A DNA stretch of 64,000 nucleotides, taken from contig OZ231126.1 of assembly GCA_965153355.1 (NCBI GenBank), forward strand, positions 49,042,001 to 49,106,000, written 5' to 3'. This document shows positions 54,877-64,000 of this stretch, in pieces (the first letter of the stretch is position 1; the number at the start of each line of letters is the position of its first letter). The position numbers and the translations under genes were made by a program. The notes under the pieces are model-generated. The model searched no databases. It saw only the letters and a program-made list of their open reading frames with translations, and had not been told where the DNA came from. This stretch comes from Flaccisagitta enflata (taxonomy: Eukaryota > Chaetognatha > Sagittoidea > Aphragmophora).

Positions 54877-57367
54877 AAGGCCAACACCTATAAGTCGCGT
54901 GCGAGACTTACATAATTGCCTAATTATATAAGTACGTTATTTCCTGTAATGACGATAATGACTATGATTACCTATTGACCTACAATTGCCTATAATGGCC
55001 TATAATGACCTATGATTACCTATAATTACCTATAATTACCCATAATCAAATAATGACCTATAAGTACCTATAAAGACCCATGATTACCTATAATGACGCA
55101 TGATTACCCATGATTACCCATAATTACTATAATAACATAATGACCAATAATTACCTATAATCACATACCTACAATTACTCTAATAACATAATGACCTATA
55201 ATTACCTATAATGACCTATGATTACCTACAATTACCTTTAATGACCTATAATTACCCATAATTTACAATGACCTATAAGTACCTAAAAAAAGACCTATGA
55301 TTACCTATAATTACATATGGACCAATGATTACCTATAATGACCTATGATTTCCCATAATTACCGATAACTACCTTTAATACCATAATGACCTATAATGAC
55401 CTATGATTACCTATAATTACCTATAGTTGCATTATGACCCATAATTACCTATAATTACCTATGATTAGCTATAATCACCTATAATTGAATAATTACCTAT
55501 TATTGCCTATAATTGTCTATTGACGTATAATTACCTATGATTATCTAAAATGACCTATAATTACCTATAAATACATGATGACCTATAATTACCTATTACC
55601 CTGTGTTCAAAAGCAAGTGATACCAGCAAAACCTTTATTGCGCCTAAAGTATTTATTTTGAGAAATTCAGATTGGTTTCATCTGAAAGCATATAACCTAC
55701 CATTTATTCATGCAAAATTTCAAAGCACCGGGTCTAGCAGTTAAGCTTCCACAATATTCTGAAAATTTATAAAATTTCCAGGAATTTTGCTCAAAAACTG
55801 CATTGTTAAACTGTTTTCCATCAATGAATCCTTGTAATTTTTGCATGTATTGAGCTAAAATCACCAGATTGGTAGTGAATGGTTAGTATTTTACCCTTCT
55901 TTTTCATATGATTTGATTTGTCATTACTTTTGAGAAAACTAGAAACCTCATGACTAGCAATGTGACGCAAAACCTATTCAAACGTAAAAAAATCATAGAA
56001 AACTTAAGATTCTGCACCTGAATTTCCGCGATTTGGTATTCATGGCTTGAAATATGTAAACTGAAACTAATATCCTGCTTTCTGGACCAATCTGGCTATT
56101 TTTGCATCATTCATCTAAGAATGCCATTGATTCTAAGCTATATAAGTCAGTCCTTCGTTATCTTGGGAATCTTCTAATGGTTTATCTACATTTTCATTCA
56201 AACCTATGTGGAAGCTCAACCGCTAGAGCCACCGCTATGAAATTTTGTACAAATAAATGGTAGGTTATGTGCTTTCAGGTAGAACAAATCCGAAATTCTC
56301 CAAATGAACACTTTAGGCGCAATAAAGGTTTTGCTTGTATCAGTTGCTTTTGAACACAGGGTATCATCTATCATTACCTTTAATTACCTATGATTATCTA
56401 TAATTACATAATGACCTTTAATTACCAATGATGACCTAAAATTGCATAATGACCTGAAATGACATGTAATTACCTATTATGACCTATAATTACCTATAAT
56501 TACATAATGACCTTTAATTACCTGTAATTACCTATAATTACCTATAATTACCTATGATTACCTATTATGACCTACAATGACCTAAAATTACCTGTAATTA
56601 CCTATAATTACCTATGATTACATACTGACCTAAAATTACCAATAATGACCTATAATTGCATAATAACCTATAATTACCTATAATGACCTGTAATTACCTA
56701 TAATTACATAATGACCTATAATTACCTACAATGACTTATGATTACCTATAATGACCTATGATTACCTATAATTGCAAAATGACCTATGATTACCCAAAAT
56801 TGCATAATGGCCTATAATTACCTATAATTATGTAAATAAAAAGTGAAATGACTATATTGACTAAAATGACTAAGATGACTGAGAATGACTTAGAATGACT
56901 AAAAATGACTTAAAATGACTTAAAATGATGTACAATGACTTATAATGACTTAAATTGACATAAAATGACTTAAAATGACTTAAAATGATGAAAAGGATTA
57001 TGTTGACTAAAATGGAAATAATGACTTAAAATGACTTGGAATGACTTAAAATGCCTTAAAATCACTTGAAATGACTTAAAATCACTTGAAATGACTTAAA
57101 ATAACTTAAAATGACTTATAATGACTTAAATTGATGAAAAGGACAATATTGATTAAAATGACAATAATGACTTAAAATGACTTAAAATGACTTAAAATGA
57201 CTTAGAATGACTTAGAATGACTTAGAATGACTTAGAATGACTAAAAATGACCTAAAGAAATAAAATTGATAAAAAAAAGTAAAGTGTGACCGACCGACCA
57301 ACCGACCAACCGACCAACCGACCGACCGACGGACAAAGCGGGTTGTAGAGTCGCGTGCACGCGACTA
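54877..57367 (-). mobile_element. GTCGCG-box repeat with 2-kb minisatellite core
   Basis: AACAAGGCCAACACCTATAA and AGTCGCGTGCGAGA at the left, CCGA array and GTCGCGTGCACGCGACTAAA at the right. Core of TGACCTATAATTACCTATAA-like 10-11 bp units (54940-55598, 56364-56835) then TGACTTAAAA units (56845-57250). Confidence 0.8.
55599..56361. mobile_element. TA-flanked MITE (763 bp) inside the minisatellite
   Basis: TIRs CCCTGTGTTCAAAAGCAAGT and, inverted, CCCTGTGTTCAAAAGCAACT. TA at 55597-55598 and 56362-56363. The arms stay complementary for about 150 bp ('aaacctttattgcgcctaaag', 'acctaccatttatt'). Confidence 0.9.
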
Positions 57368-57654
57368 AAAATGCCTCAATGGCGGGAATTGTTTTGGGAT
57401 AAGCTTCCAGCTGCCACCTTAATTGTCTTTATGACATTACCCATCTTAGCTGTGGGTAGGGGTGCTAGCGATTTTGCTGCCCCTCTCATTGTATTATCAT
57501 TGAACCAGTAATTTCGTCAACATGAAAATGCGACAATCCAAACAGCATTCAGAAATCAGAATTCTACAGTTCTACTACATGATTACATGTAATGTTTTAT
57601 TATCATGTAAAATCAGATCCGTGTGAAATCATCTCTTTATTTTTTCATACATCG

Positions 57655-57930
57655 CTTCCCTATATCCTCTCTCTTAATTTCCCTCTATCTTTTGTCTGTC
57701 TTCCATTTTGTCTACCATCTCTCTTCCCTATATCCTCTCTCTTAATTTCCCTCTATCTTTTGTCTGTCTTTCATTTTGTCTACCATCTCTCTTCCATATA
57801 TCCTCTCTCTTGTTTTCCCCCTGTCTTTCGTCTGTCTTCCATTTTGTCTACCACCTCTCTTCCCTATATCCTCTCTCTTGTTTCCCATTATCTTTTGTCT
57901 GTCTTCACCCTTGTTTCCCATCTATCTTAC
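57655..57930. repeat. 73-bp tandem repeat, about 4 units
   Basis: Units contain CTTCCCTATATCCTCTCTCT and 'tttgtctgtcttccattttgtctacca'. Pyrimidine-rich strand bias. Confidence 0.9.
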
Positions 57931-58074
57931 TTTGGTCCCAAGGTAAATGTCGCCATTAGACTAGACATTAGTCAAACGCTGGTAAAAAAAAAGAAAAAGG
58001 AAATACACAATGGTCGCTAAAGTGTGAGATGGTCACCGTTGCTCCTTAGTCAATGTGTGGCAGAAGGTGGTACT

Positions 58075-58895
58075 GAGAAGGGCACCCGCTTTGAAGGAGT
58101 CAATGATCTATGCCAAATTGGGATTTCTGATTTGAGGGTCTCATCTTTGAGCCTAGAGGCTTGGATTTGGGCTTCATGGCTGGGATTTTAGCCTTGAGGC
58201 GAGGATACAGTGCGGCTCATAAAAAAGTTTCCAGCAGTTTAGAAGCTAGTTATTTCAATTGTAGTCACTTTAAACAATTAAAATCCATGAGATTTTTAGA
58301 TTTATTCAAAAACTCTACAAATCTAGTCCAACCCCATTTATGTGACTCAAATTGTTAAAGAACTATAAAGGTACAAAGATGATAAGCAAATTACTTCTGC
58401 TTGGAAGCGAAGAGCCTTTGACAGAACACAAGGTTGATCTTGTTTTTTTTAAATATATAGAAAATAATCTATGTTTCATATGTCATATCCATGACCATTT
58501 TAAAGAGCTTCAAAAACTCTACAAATCTAGACCAAGCAGAAGTTTGTGGCTTGATTCATTTTGAAATAACATAAGTTTAAAGTTAACTAGTCATGTTTTC
58601 TATAAGGCAAAATATCACAATTTTTTTGCTTCTTTTTCCCTAAGGCAATTTTTATATGTACTCCTTCAAATCAATGTCACGCCTAAACGGAAAAAGCTAG
58701 AAATCTGGGATTGGACTCAAATTGAAGAGAATAAAAAATCCTACAATAATCTCACTGATAAATTGCTTTTATCATTTATAAAACCTGCAAAATGTTAATG
58801 AAAAAACTGGAAACTTTTTTATGAGCCTCACTGTATGAGCTTTGAGTCCCTGTGAAAGACTAGGTCATCGGTCCTTCAAGGCCGCCGCCAAAAAA
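58075..58895. repeat. Foldback-family element split by a MITE
   Basis: 'gcacccgctttgaaggagtcaatgatctatg' at the left, core 'ggcttggatttgggcttcatggctggga', MITE 58208-58833, then 'gaaagactaggtcatcggtcc' and GGCCGCCGCC at the right. Confidence 0.7.
58208..58833. mobile_element. TA-flanked MITE (626 bp), sister of 19277-19901
   Basis: TIRs CAGTGCGGCTCATAAAAAAG and, inverted, CAGTGAGGCTCATAAAAAAG, followed by TTTCCAG on both. TA at 58206-58207 and 58834-58835. Confidence 0.9.
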
Positions 58896-58984
58896 GATTT
58901 ATATGGGCTTAAGAATGAACAAATTTGCGCGTTCCTGATTGAGTAACCGCGTTTATTTTTTTGTATGTTTGACTTTGGGTCTAT

Positions 58985-59022
<38 letters not shown>

Positions 59023-59210
59023 CTGGAATAAAAAAAAAGATTTATGCGATGTTCCCTCGGATTTGTTTGGCAAAAGTAATACAAAAGACCATTAGCTGCA
59101 CACCATTTTACCCTTGCCCATTTGTTTCGGCTTATCCCTATTTCTTACCGACAGATGGCGATGATTGCGACTGTCGCTCAACCACTCGAACACATTTTCG
59201 AATCTTTCTA

Positions 59211-59301
59211 AGGGCGTGTCCGCATTCGTTCTGAAAATCATGAAAAAAACATGATAATCATGTTTTTCCAATGCTTTTCAGGATGAATGCGGACACGCCC
59301 T
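59211..59301. mobile_element. 91-bp palindromic MITE
   Basis: AGGGCGTGTCCGCATTCGTT and, inverted, AGGGCGTGTCCGCATTCATC, with a short loop of CATGATAATCATG. Flanks TAA and TGA are close to a TNA-type target (PIF/Harbinger possible). Confidence 0.8.
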
Positions 59302-59385
59302 GAGTTGATTGGAAAGGAAAGAAAATAAATGATTCTGTCGTTTTTTACTTGTGTTTATGCTCAAACGCAACGTAAAAAAAAGTTA

Positions 59386-59556
59386 CACTCTGCTATAACG
59401 GATCCAAGAGTAACGGAAACCCGCCTATGATAGATGTAAAACCAGAGTCCCTTTTGGTAATTTCTCATTTTTTCTTATATTGGCAATTTTAGAAATCTGC
59501 TCATAACAGTTCAATATTGATGTTCTCTTGGCATCCGCTATTGCGAGGTTCAGCTG
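59386..59556. mobile_element. pogo-like MITE (171 bp)
   Basis: Left CACTCTGCTATAACGGATCC, right inverted CAGCTGAACCTCGCAATAGC; TA flanks at 59384-59385 and 59557-59558. Internal deletion derivative of the 9547-10735 family ('ccaagagtaacggaaaccc' shared). Confidence 0.75.
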
Positions 59557-59877
59557 TATGCTAAATTATCAATTTTGCAATATAGTTGTTGCTCCATAGA
59601 TTCATGAATTTTGTGTAATGGTCATTTTCATTAGGGCAATGAAACAAAAAATGCAAATTCTGTTTCTGTCATTCATTTCTATGGAAACTTTGCAGTCACC
59701 CTAACGATGGTTCCCGATTGAATTGAGACGTGCTATAGCTCAATCTAAAGCACTTTTGCAAATGAAAAACATTTTTGGAAGTTCAATACTGGCTTTTCTA
59801 GGCACTCTAACCAAGGGCAGGCAAGGGCACTCATACAGGTGGGCGGGGTCTGTGTTGTGGATGGGCAGGTGCTTTTA

Positions 59878-60683
59878 CACCGTCTTCGGATCAGACTGTG
59901 AAATGCAAAACCTTTATAGCTCCTGAACCACTTGGAAAAAAGTCATGAAATTTTCAGTGAATATTGGAAACATGTGACGGTTTTTGCATGTCAAAGCTCA
60001 GATCATAATATAGAAAAGGTGAGGGGAAAACAAAATATTGAAAGAAAACCCATTTTTAATCAGGACACCTTGATCTAGGGGCTGAGAAAGACCCAAGATG
60101 AATCTAGCGTGTTTCAATAGCTTAATTTACATGAAAAGCATACTTCTAGTTAACCCAGTGAGATGAAATTTTAACTGAAGCTCTGCAAAACCATCAGCTT
60201 TCTTCATGTAAAATTTCATCCCACTGGGGCAACTAGAAGTATGCTTTTCATGTAATTTAAGCTATTGAGATTTATCTTGGGTTTTTCTCAGCCCCCAGAT
60301 CAAGGTGCAGGATCAATTTTTCCCCATTTCCTTAGAAAAGAGTTGTCTTTATCTGCTTTAAAATTGCTTTGCATTTCAACAAAAACTCTAGGATTTATTT
60401 TCAATGACAGATATTAACTTATGTATTATCTATTTGCTGCATGTTCTGAGAGAAAAACAGCACCTTCCAAAAAAAAAAACAGGTAAAAAAAGCCATTTTG
60501 CTTAAAGAATTGATGTTCATTCAATATTTGTTTTCTCCTCACCTTTTCTACATTATGATCTGATCTTTGACATGCCAAAACCGTCATATATTACCAATAT
60601 TCACTGAAAATTTCATGATTTTTTTCCTAGTGGTTTAGGAACTATAAAGGTTTTGCATTTCACAGTCCGATCCAAAGACGGTG
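59878..60683. mobile_element. TA-flanked element (806 bp), nested palindrome
   Basis: Outer TIRs CACCGTCTTCGGATCAGACT and, inverted, CACCGTCTTTGGATCGGACT extend about 175 bp. Inside, 60068-60305 is a second palindrome ('aagcatacttctagtt' and inverse). TA at 59876-59877 and 60684-60685. Confidence 0.85.
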
Positions 60684-60866
60684 TATGCTCAGAAATCCCT
60701 CAGTTGGCTGAATTTGCATTATCCAAAATTAGACCATACCGACTCTTCGATGGACAGACGGACAAACGGATGTACAGACACAACCTCGTAAAAAGCTGCT
60801 AAGCAAGCGGCAAAAATAAAGAAAGGAGAAAGAGGGGAAAAAAGTGCATTTTAGGGGACTAAGCAA

Positions 60867-61687
60867 TAGGGTGGTCACGAAATAGGGTCAAATTTCAAAA
60901 AATGATACACTCTAGTTTTTTGCATCAATGTATCAAATACATCAGGGATTTATTGGGTCGGAAATTTCAAAAATATTTTTTTAGGTTTATATTATTTAAA
61001 AGTATACTCTAAGCATAATCAAGGCAGATAAAAAAATTCAAAGCAGCCAAATAGAAAGCCAGTGAAGAAAATTAATCTAGAGCCCTGAAAAACTTAGTCT
61101 CTATAATCTTTTTTTCACATAGCTTAACTTGTATGACCATTTGCCATTATAACTAGCAAATTGACCTTGATTAAAGGGAAATTGATTCGATGAGCGCAAT
61201 TTGTTGAAAAAAACGCTTCAGTCAAAGTTTCTTTCTGACCACCTTAGTTCTTGAGAGAAATACCTTCGTAAGATCTTCTGTGACGTCGTAGTTGTTTCTT
61301 AAATTGATCGCTGTAAACTTGAAGCGCGGCTTTTATGTTTTTCAATTATCATTTCACTTATTCTTGAAAGAAAGAAGAATTCTACAGGTTTTGGCGCTTT
61401 ATTTTGACTACACTCTAAGCTAATTTAGAAACGGACACTTGTAAGCAACATAAAGAAGGTTTTCCCACAAGTAGAGGTCTGAATTTGAAGATTAAACCAT
61501 GACGGCAAAACTATAGGCTTCCTATGGCAATAATGAAATCCTCATAGCAAGCCTGTGGTTTTGCCTACAAGGATTTTTGTTTGATTTCACACCCCAGCTT
61601 GTGAGAAATCCTTCTTTTATTGGACATTTGTGCAAAGGGCTCAAGTATATCAATATATGAAATTAGACCCAATTCCGGACCACCCTA
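60867..61687. mobile_element. hAT-like MITE (821 bp) with perfect 8-bp target duplication
   Basis: TIRs TAGGGTGGTCACGAAATAGG and, inverted, TAGGGTGGTCCGGAATTGGG. CTAAGCAA at 60859-60866 and 61688-61695. No transposase frame. Confidence 0.9.
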
Positions 61688-61714
61688 CTAAGCAAAGTAA
61701 TGCCTAAAAGTGGA

Positions 61715-62050
61715 GCTGCCTTATTGCCATTATAGAAATGACTACCAAATCATTCATGGGACGGTAGGTTGCATGCCCTATAGGCGGACATGCCTTATTC
61801 GCTGGCGCGCTCAAGCGGTGCTCCACTGGAGTTTCAAAAGTGTCACATGGTCAACGGACCAGTTGCTCCAAAGCCAGTGTATGCTAGGATGTGGTAGTGA
61901 GAGGGGCAGTGACCACTAGGTAGCCGAATACTTATGCTTGGATTTGAGCATGGAGACTAGCATTTGCCGGGGTTTAACTGGGTTTTGAGCAAGGAGGTTG
62001 GGATTTGGATCTCAGGGCTGGAATTGGCTGCCCATAAAGGATTAATTATG
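61715..62050. other. Diverged foldback-family core, no gene
   Basis: 'tgggatttggatctcagggctgg' and 'aatggagacaacacatttgcgg' fragments; the short frame at 61710-61919 shows no recognisable domain. Confidence 0.45.
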
Positions 62051-62120
62051 ACTTAGCAATGGAGACAACACATTTGCGGGTACGTGATTAAGCGAGCGTG
62101 TTTGTTTGAATTTGTGTCCA

Positions 62121-62123
<3 letters not shown>

Positions 62124-62189
<66 letters not shown>

Positions 62190-62190
62190 C
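62124..62190. repeat. (GA)n microsatellite
   Basis: GA array followed by GACAGAGACAGAG variants to 62232. Confidence 0.95.
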
Positions 62191-62490
62191 AGAGGCAGAC
62201 AGTGACAGAGAGACAGAGACAGAGAGAGAGATGGAAAAGGACGCGGCGAAAGGAAGGGATTTACGAGATGTTCCCATGCATTTGTTTCGTCTTACCCCTA
62301 TTTCCCTATTTCTTTCTGACAGAAATTACCGATGATTGCGCGATGAATTGCGTGTCTGAAACAGGCAGCTTAGAAACCACGATTTCCCTTTTTTGTCTGA
62401 AAGGATGAGTTCAACAATTGACAAGAAAAAAAGGCGAAATGAAATTTCAGATAGTTTTGTCTGTTTACATGTGTATACGTATATATTTAG

Positions 62491-62826
62491 TGGGATGACC
62501 GAAAATATGGTATAACTCGAACCCCGTCTTCCACGCGGGGGAAATATGACCATTTTCATTATAGATCATGATTGAAAATCTGGTGATGATCTGATAAAGT
62601 TTACTCATGACCGCCACCCCCTTGTACCCATAAAAAATATATGGGAAAGAATTTGGCCATTTAGGTTCTTTATTTTTTATAATGGGAAAGTGGGTGGGGT
62701 GGTGGTCACGAGTAAACTTTATCTGATCCTCACCAGATTCTAGAGACATTATCTATGATGGAAATGGTCACATCTCTGCCGCGAGGGAGACGAAATTCGA
62801 GGTTTACCATATTTTCAGTCACCCTC
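62491..62826. mobile_element. hAT-like MITE (336 bp), sister of 16490-16828
   Basis: Left TGGGATGACCGAAAATATGG, right inverted GAGGGTGACTGAAAATATGG. Perfect 8-bp duplication ATATTTAG at 62483-62490 and 62827-62834. Shared interior 'catgaccgccaccccc'. Confidence 0.9.
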
Positions 62827-63137
62827 ATATTTAGTCCTGGGCATTACTGTCCCTGCCCCACATTACAGCCCCCGCCCACATATGTACTCGTGATTTTGGG
62901 GGTTGGGTCGTTGTTGGTATGTCCGAGGTGGTGATTTCTGATTAAGGTATCATTTGGGGATGAATTGGTGGTCGTTGGGTGAAATTTTCCTCTGGTGTAT
63001 CCAAATCTCGCGAAAATCTTTTAAATCAAAATCGAAGTAAAAGGAAGATGCAATTCTGAAATACGAATTCCGCACTGATAATGTCGCACCATTTATTAAA
63101 AGATGATATGTGATTGACATTTATCACGAGGACAACT

Positions 63138-63302
63138 GAAACAAGGCCAGATACACGGCCCCCCATTACGTGTGCGGGTAGGCAGGGACAGTAAGGCTAA
63201 ATTGGGCAGGAGCAGTAATGCATAAAGTGTTACAGGCTGACAGATGGACGTATGGATGGACCGACAGACAAAGTGGGTTATTGAATCGCGTGAATGAGAC
63301 TT
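63138..63302. mobile_element. GTCGCG-box repeat, degenerate short form
   Basis: AACAAGGCCAGATACACGGC, GTGTGCGGGTAGGCAGGGAC, 'ggacgtatggatggaccgac', 'aagtgggttattgaatcgcgtgaatgagact'. Confidence 0.65.
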
Positions 63303-63544
63303 TCTTTTTCTTTTTTTTCTTTTAGAAAGATTAAAGAATAGTAGAGAATGGAAATTACTTTGCTGTTGTAGAACGTTCATATAGTAATGTTGAGCACAAG
63401 TTGACATATAACTTGAATGCGAACGCGATGGCTATACATCCACCTTCTACAGGCGAAGAAAATGAGAATGAGAGAGAAATAGGGGAAGAGACAAAAGGAA
63501 AGAGAGAGAGATGGCGAGGAAGAGGAAGGAGAGAGATTGGCAAT

Positions 63545-63975
63545 AGTCGCAAAAGCGTTAGATGGTCAGCGGTACCCGTTGCCCCTATGTGAGTGGCTGT
63601 GGGTGTGAGGTGGTTAGAGGGGCAGCGGCCCCGAAGGGGCCGATGACCTATGCTGTTTTTATTTGAGCCTCAAGGCTGGAATTAGGGACTGGAGGCTGGA
63701 ACTAGGGCCTTGAGGCTGGAATTTGCGCCTGAAGGCTGGGATTTGAGCCTAGGATTTGGGCCTTGAGGCTGGGATTTGAGCCTCAAGGCTGGGATTTGAG
63801 CCTCAATACTGGGATTTAAGCTTCAAGGCTTGGGTTTGAGCCTCGAGGCTGGGATTTGAGCCTCAAGGGGGGGGGGGGGGACATAGGAGGAGAAGGAGAA
63901 GAAGAAGAAGGAGAAATTTCCCCTATGTGTGAAAGCATAGGTAATCGGCCCCTTCGGGGCCGCTGCCCAAAAAGG
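63545..63975. repeat. Foldback-family element with GGCTGGGATTTGAGCCTCAA core
   Basis: Tail AATAGTCGCAAAAGCGTTAG, GGTCAGCGGTACCCGTTGCC, then left arm GGGGCAGCGGCCCCGAAGGG, about 11 core units of 20 bp, poly-G 63868-63880, and right arm ending CGGCCCCTTCGGGGCCGCTGCCC-like sequence. Best preserved copy in the window. Confidence 0.85.
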
Positions 63976-64000
63976 AAGAGACTGATTGAGAGAGACTCAC

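Larger units (their letters stand above)
54620..57502. mobile_element. Long inverted-repeat element (2.9 kb) containing a GTCGCG-box element
   Basis: Arms of about 150 bp, 54620-54770 and 57365-57502: CAATGATATTACAGTGAGAGG versus, inverted, CAATGATAATACAATGAGAG, then 'actagcacccctacc' and 'caattcccgccat'. The GTCGCG element 54877-57367 sits just inside the arms. No transposase frame. Confidence 0.75.

Overview
This is animal nuclear DNA, probably from a protostome invertebrate. The genes are split by spliceosomal introns with recognisable GT/AG (and some GC/AG) junctions. The sex-peptide/myoinhibitory-peptide-type receptor belongs to a family known mainly from protostomes. More than half of the window is microsatellite, minisatellite or interspersed repeat. 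I cannot name the phylum. Most long open frames are translations of (GA)n, (CA)n, (GAT)n and similar arrays and are not genes.

Four protein-coding signals hold up. (1) At 1883-3971 (+), the last two exons of a small secreted-type CAP/GAPR-1-like protein. (2) At 34834-16862 (-), a five-exon class A GPCR of about 1020 codons, resembling the sex peptide / myoinhibitory peptide receptor family; all splice phases agree and the total length is an exact multiple of three. (3) Nested antisense inside intron 1 of that GPCR, at 23279-29901, a complete 6.6-kb DNA transposon. It has long terminal inverted repeats beginning CACATCAAATTT, a 4-bp target duplication (GGCT), and an apparently intact seven-exon transposase gene (24424-28822, +) of about 919 codons that looks like the Chapaev branch of the CMC DDE superfamily. 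Three of its six introns appear to be GC-AG. (4) At 45622-44962 (-), the 3' end of a non-LTR retrotransposon ORF with a CCHC finger and a restriction-like endonuclease domain.

Around these genes the window is a mosaic of non-autonomous elements. There are TA-flanked MITEs (8471, 14472, 19277, 49467, 55599, 58208, 59878; a pogo-like pair at 9547 and 59386), hAT-like MITEs with 8-bp target duplications (16490, 60867, 62491), and a 255-bp near-perfect palindrome (15650). Two locally dominant families have minisatellite cores: the 'GTCGCG-box' family (ends AGTCGCGTGC...GCACGCGACT, with a CCGA/GTCC array) and the 'GCAGCGGCC' foldback family. Nesting up to three deep is seen at 54620-57502.

Region by region: 1-4000 repeats plus CAP exons; 4000-16450 repeats and MITEs; 16490-34834 GPCR gene with nested transposon; 35000-44900 foldback repeats and a 168-bp satellite; 44960-45960 LINE fragment; 46000-51600 giant trinucleotide and CT arrays; 51900-64000 MITEs and repeats. 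Two genes carry minisatellites whose units copy an exon-intron junction of the neighbouring exon, which is the most unusual structural pattern besides the transposon.
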